Source of the DNA: Deltaproteobacteria bacterium RIFCSPLOWO2_02_FULL_57_26 | GTDB taxonomy: Bacteria; Desulfobacterota; Binatia; UBA9968 | Reading direction: 5' to 3' | Length of the DNA stretch: 8,238 nucleotides | Assembly: GCA_001798455.1 (NCBI GenBank) | Contig: MGSI01000125.1 | Coordinates: 1-8,238, forward strand | In this document: positions 5,281-8,238 of the stretch, one piece after another | Position numbering within the stretch: position 1 is the first letter of the stretch | How the letters are laid out: each line of letters begins with the position of its first letter | Notes under the pieces: model-generated | Told to the model about the DNA's origin: nothing | The model's database searches: none | What the model saw: only the letters and a program-made list of their open reading frames with translations | Made by a program: the position numbers and the translations under genes

Positions 5281-7347
5281 ATGAGTCGAGTCGCCATCGA
5301 TGTCGGCGGAACCTTTACCGATTGCCTGGTTTTGGACGACCAGGGTCAGCTCAGCGATTTCAAGGCGCCCACGACGCCGGAAGATCCGAGCCGGGGTCTG
5401 ATGGAGTGTCTGGAAAAGGCCGCTCGCGCGGAGAGAAAAAGCGTTCGGGAGTTCATCCAGGGACTGGAGTGCATCATTCACGGGACAACGCTTGCAACGA
5501 ATGCGCTTCTGACCGAAAGGGGCGCGAAAGTGGCGATGCTCACCACCGAAGGATTCCGAGACGTATCGGAAATTCGTCGCGGCCTCAAGAACGTCCGCAC
5601 CTCCATGTACAACGTCGCCGTGCCGCCATACAAGCCGCTCGTGCCGCGCTATCTCAGGCTTCCGATCCGCGAACGCACGCTCTTTACGGGCGAGGTCAAA
5701 ACACCCGTTGACCTCGAAATGGCCAAGGCCGCAATCGAGGAATGCACGGCTGAAGATGTCCGCTCGATCGCAGTGTGTTTTTTGCATTCTTACGCTAACC
5801 CTGAAAATGAACGGCAGGTTGCGGAGCTTTGCCGCCAGAGCTTTGATGGCCGCGTGTACGTCACCGCCTCGCACGAAGTCGTTCCTAACTGGGGAGAATA
5901 TGAGCGCTTCAGCACCACGGTGGTAAGCGCTTACATCGGCCCCATCGTTTCGGAATATCTCCTGGCGTTGGAAAAGCAGCTAGAAGAAAAAGGCCTCAAA
6001 GGAGGACTGCTGATGGTCCGCTCGGATGCCCTGGTTCAGTCGGCTGCCCACTCAAGGCAGCAGGCGGTCACGCTGATCAATTCTGGACCGGCGGCGGCTC
6101 CAACCGGAGCGCTTTTCTGGGGCCGCTCCGTGGGGCATAACGATCTCATCTCGATCGACATGGGGGGAACAAGCCTGGACGTCTGCTTGCTGCGCAAAGG
6201 CGAGATCCCGACGACGACCGAAAGCTGGGTCGGCGATGAGCGGGTCGCCATTAAGATGGTCGACATCCACTCGATTGGCGCGGCCGGGGGTAGTTTGGCT
6301 TGGATCGATTCCCTGGGCCTCTTGCGCGTCGGACCCCAGAGCGCCGGGGCCATGCCCGGGCCGGCCTGCTACGGTCGCGGCGGAGATAAGCCGACCGTAA
6401 CTGACGCAGACCTGATCCTCGGGTATATCCCCAAGGACTATTTCCTGGGTGGGGAAATTCCTCTCGATGAAGAACGGGCGCGCAGTGCGATCCGATCCGT
6501 GGCGGAGCCTCTTAAAATGACCGAGACCCAAGCGGCGCAAACGATTTTCCAGACCGTCAACTCGCTGATGGCAGACCAGGTGATTGAGATTTCCACCAAA
6601 CGCGGTCTTGACCTCAGAGATTTTTCTCTCGCCGTGGGTGGGGGCGCGGGACCCGTGCACGCCGCCTATGTGGCAGAACTGCTGGGAATTCCGACCGTCA
6701 TTATCCCCAAGTATGCGGCGCTCTACAGCGCCTTCGGGATGTTCGCGATGGATATGGGGCGCGAGTACTCCCAGTCATACATCGTGCGAGCCGATAAGCT
6801 CGATCTGCAACGCATCGAGTCGCTGTACGAAGATCTCGCCCGGCAAGCGATTGCAGACTTCAAAGAAGCGCACACGAACATCTCAGAGATCGCCTTCACG
6901 CGCACGGCAGACATGCGCTACGCTGGTCAGTTCCACGAGATTGAGATTCCACTACCGGCGAGGTTCGACTCGCGGGATGACGTAGAAGGGGCCGTCAAGG
7001 CATTCCACGCTCGGCACAAAGAGCTCTACACGTTTAACTTGCCCTTTAGGGGGATCGATTTTCTAACCTTTCGGCTCAAGGCCACGGCTGCGCGCAAGTT
7101 TGATCTTCGGATCGTTCCGCTGCCGCCAGGGGGTAAGGATCCCAAAGGAGCGCTCAAGCGGGTGCGGCGTTGTTTCTTCGGCGACGATTGGGCAGAAACA
7201 CCGAGCTACCAGGGCGAGCGGCTGCTCGCCGGAAACATTATCCCCGGCCCGGCGATTATTGAGGAGAAGGCAACCACGGTTGTTATCCCCAAGGGTTTTA
7301 CATGCACGGTGGATGCAGGCGGAACTTACGTGCTGAGGACGAGCTAA
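5281..7347 (+). CDS. hyuA: Hydantoinase/oxoprolinase family subunit A (HyuA-type ATPase)
   Basis: This is the ATP-dependent subunit of the hydantoinase/5-oxoprolinase family. Relatives include N-methylhydantoinase, caprolactamase and the A-type subunits of acetone and acetophenone carboxylases. The 688-residue protein is full length. The N-terminal Hydant_A_N domain (about 3-180) has the phosphate-binding DVGGTFTD at 7-14 and HGTTLATNAL at 67-76. The central domain (about 200-490) has the second phosphate loop IDMGGTSLDV at 292-301, SIGAAGGS at 331-338, GPACYGRGG at 360-368 and the nucleotide motif VGGGAGPVH at 452-460. The C-terminal domain includes RYAGQ at 546-550 and PGPAIIEE at 655-662. 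GGAGGG at 5270-5275, 5 bases upstream, fixes the ATG. It is translated right after the binding-protein gene. It normally pairs with HyuB, yet the only HyuB here is on the other strand. Only 8 of 49 arginine codons are AGA/AGG. Hydrolase versus carboxylase activity cannot be decided from the sequence. Confidence 0.95.
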   Translation: MSRVAIDVGGTFTDCLVLDDQGQLSDFKAPTTPEDPSRGLMECLEKAARAERKSVREFIQGLECIIHGTTLATNALLTERGAKVAMLTTEGFRDVSEIRRGLKNVRTSMYNVAVPPYKPLVPRYLRLPIRERTLFTGEVKTPVDLEMAKAAIEECTAEDVRSIAVCFLHSYANPENERQVAELCRQSFDGRVYVTASHEVVPNWGEYERFSTTVVSAYIGPIVSEYLLALEKQLEEKGLKGGLLMVRSDALVQSAAHSRQQAVTLINSGPAAAPTGALFWGRSVGHNDLISIDMGGTSLDVCLLRKGEIPTTTESWVGDERVAIKMVDIHSIGAAGGSLAWIDSLGLLRVGPQSAGAMPGPACYGRGGDKPTVTDADLILGYIPKDYFLGGEIPLDEERARSAIRSVAEPLKMTETQAAQTIFQTVNSLMADQVIEISTKRGLDLRDFSLAVGGGAGPVHAAYVAELLGIPTVIIPKYAALYSAFGMFAMDMGREYSQSYIVRADKLDLQRIESLYEDLARQAIADFKEAHTNISEIAFTRTADMRYAGQFHEIEIPLPARFDSRDDVEGAVKAFHARHKELYTFNLPFRGIDFLTFRLKATAARKFDLRIVPLPPGGKDPKGALKRVRRCFFGDDWAETPSYQGERLLAGNIIPGPAIIEEKATTVVIPKGFTCTVDAGGTYVLRTS

Positions 7348-7387
7348 TCGGAGTCACCTTCATCTCTTGGAGACTCTTGAGAGGAGA
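7348..7387. other. 40-base convergent intergenic gap without a clear terminator
   Basis: This short gap separates the tail-to-tail hyuA and hyuB stop codons. It contains weak complementary stretches (ATCTC at 7362-7366 with GAGAT at 7384-7388, and CTCT-TG-AGAG at 7374-7383) but no GC-rich stem or T-run on either strand. A + strand GAGAGGAG at 7380-7387 resembles a ribosome-binding site placed where a co-directional hyuB would start, but no start codon follows at suitable spacing. Confidence 0.4.
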
Positions 7388-8238
7388 TCAGCCCTCGGCC
7401 GGTGTGGCCATGGCGGCGGATCGCAGGGCGACCGTTGCTTCCCAGGCGATCTGGCAGCGGATCGGATCTATGACGACCTTGTAGACCTCTCGGGCCGCCT
7501 CTAGAGAGACCAGCTTGTGGATGAAGACGTCCTCCCACACCTTCTGAGGGTCTCGCTCTTCGGGCCTGCCCACGCCCGCTCCGCCGCCTGTCTTGCGAAT
7601 CACATGGTCCCCCGGCAAGATCTGGTGGAGCTTGTGACAGCGGGCAGCGTGGAGATGTTCACCCCGGAGGATGTAGCACACGTTGGCAGGGGTGGACTGA
7701 CCTCCCATGGCTCCGGGGCCGAAGGTCGTCTCGCCGTGTCCGGCACCCGTGTGCATGCCACACTCTTCGCCCTCGTTTACCGCCTCCCATTCCATCCCTG
7801 GCCCTCCCCGCCACCGGCCTGCGCCGCAGGAATCCATCCGGTACTCCCGACGGATGGTCCGCCAGGGATACTTGATCTCGATGTCCTCCGTGTTGGGGCG
7901 GACGATCTCCCCGAGGGTTCCCATGGAGCCGGTGCCGTGATAGCCGTCAAAGCCGTAGACTGCTCCAGCGCCCCCCTCGGCCTCGTATCCGGGGTATACG
8001 TAAAGTTGGCCGGTTCTGGGATGGTTGCCGTACACGTAGTGGCCGAAGCGTCGCCCCCAGGCCGCAACGGCCCTGTGGGGGAGAGCTTTGGACAGGGCGT
8101 TGGTCACCGCCTCTATGATGTTGCCCCCCACATTCACCGGCGAAGTGCCGCCCGGTGCGGGATATTGAGCGTTGAGCACGGAACCTTCAGGCGCCTTGAT
8201 AGTGATCGGGCCCATACTGCCCTCGTTGTGATAGTCGG
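7388..8238 (-). CDS. hyuB: Hydantoinase/oxoprolinase family subunit B (HyuB-type), 3' part only
   Basis: This is the C-terminal 282 residues of a HyuB-type subunit, the partner that forms the other half of the active site in hydantoinase, oxoprolinase and related carboxylase complexes. The frame stays open to the right edge, with DYHNEGS before the Met at 8215. That Met is internal, because HyuB proteins usually exceed 500 residues and this part begins at a conserved mid-protein segment (PITIKAPEGSVLNA). Counting from the Met at 8215, later motifs are NVGG at 28-31, DSCGAGRWRGG at 128-138, the glycine-rich TGGGAGVG at 209-216 followed by ERDP at 220-223, and a DV-x9-EAAREVY tail at 229-245. 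The family often has Gly where Cys130 stands. It runs towards hyuA, with 40 bases between stop codons. It may belong to a separate leftward operon with its own A subunit beyond the window, or mark an inversion. Three of about 20 arginine codons are AGA/AGG, like hyuA. Confidence 0.93.
   Translation of the reverse strand, partial: DYHNEGSMGPITIKAPEGSVLNAQYPAPGGTSPVNVGGNIIEAVTNALSKALPHRAVAAWGRRFGHYVYGNHPRTGQLYVYPGYEAEGGAGAVYGFDGYHGTGSMGTLGEIVRPNTEDIEIKYPWRTIRREYRMDSCGAGRWRGGPGMEWEAVNEGEECGMHTGAGHGETTFGPGAMGGQSTPANVCYILRGEHLHAARCHKLHQILPGDHVIRKTGGGAGVGRPEERDPQKVWEDVFIHKLVSLEAAREVYKVVIDPIRCQIAWEATVALRSAAMATPAEG

Noticed and set aside
5278..6660. Open frames of about 200 codons on the - strand opposite hyuA (5278-5874 and 6052-6660)
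   Set aside because: hyuA is complete and conserved across this span; the antisense translations show no domain and no sensible start context.
7380..7411. A co-directional + strand gene starting after GAGAGGAG behind hyuA
   Set aside because: The nearest ATG (7409) is over 20 bases away, and the reading frame from there gives nothing recognisable, while the - strand encodes a clear HyuB.
8213..8215. The ATG at 8215 as the start of hyuB
   Set aside because: The frame continues to the edge, and this Met lies at a conserved mid-protein segment of HyuB; the true start is outside the window.

Overview
The window is bacterial protein-coding DNA from an accessory catabolic region. It holds five complete genes on the + strand and the 3' half of a sixth on the - strand. 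Almost every gene has a purine-rich Shine-Dalgarno sequence. The host cannot be named from this sequence. A Bug-type binding protein beside XDH-family and HyuA/HyuB genes fits Proteobacteria or Desulfobacterota-like soil and sediment lineages, but this is a weak inference.

Left block (1-4095): a 248-base leader with an unusual nested inverted repeat is followed by a three-gene molybdenum hydroxylase operon. Its order is FAD subunit (249-1100), double [2Fe-2S] subunit (1149-1622) and molybdopterin subunit (1729-4095). All key cofactor motifs are present, so the enzyme looks intact. The active-site loop reads RGFG, as in xanthine-dehydrogenase-type enzymes, not the Cys-containing loop of CO dehydrogenase. 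The substrate is probably a heterocycle, aromatic or aldehyde, not CO. The gap before the molybdopterin gene carries four tandem 7-base repeats.

Middle block (4096-7347): a 169-base gap with a 10-base palindrome leads to a secreted solute-binding protein of the tripartite tricarboxylate transporter (TctC/Bug) family at 4265-5263. A complete hydantoinase/oxoprolinase A-type ATPase (HyuA) follows 17 bases later at 5281-7347. Arginine codon choice changes sharply at this gap: AGA/AGG dominate to the left and CGN to the right. The two blocks may therefore have different histories.

Right edge (7388-8238): the C-terminal half of a HyuB-type subunit lies on the opposite strand and converges on hyuA, with 40 bases between the two stop codons. 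HyuA and HyuB normally form one enzyme from adjacent co-directional genes, so this tail-to-tail arrangement is the main structural oddity.

Working model (inference): the binding protein captures an organic acid or cyclic amide outside the cytoplasm, the molybdenum hydroxylase adds oxygen to a ring carbon, and HyuA/HyuB uses ATP to open the resulting lactam or imide, or to carboxylate a ketone. Nothing in the window fixes the substrate. I see no tRNA, rRNA, CRISPR array, insertion sequence or convincing intrinsic terminator.
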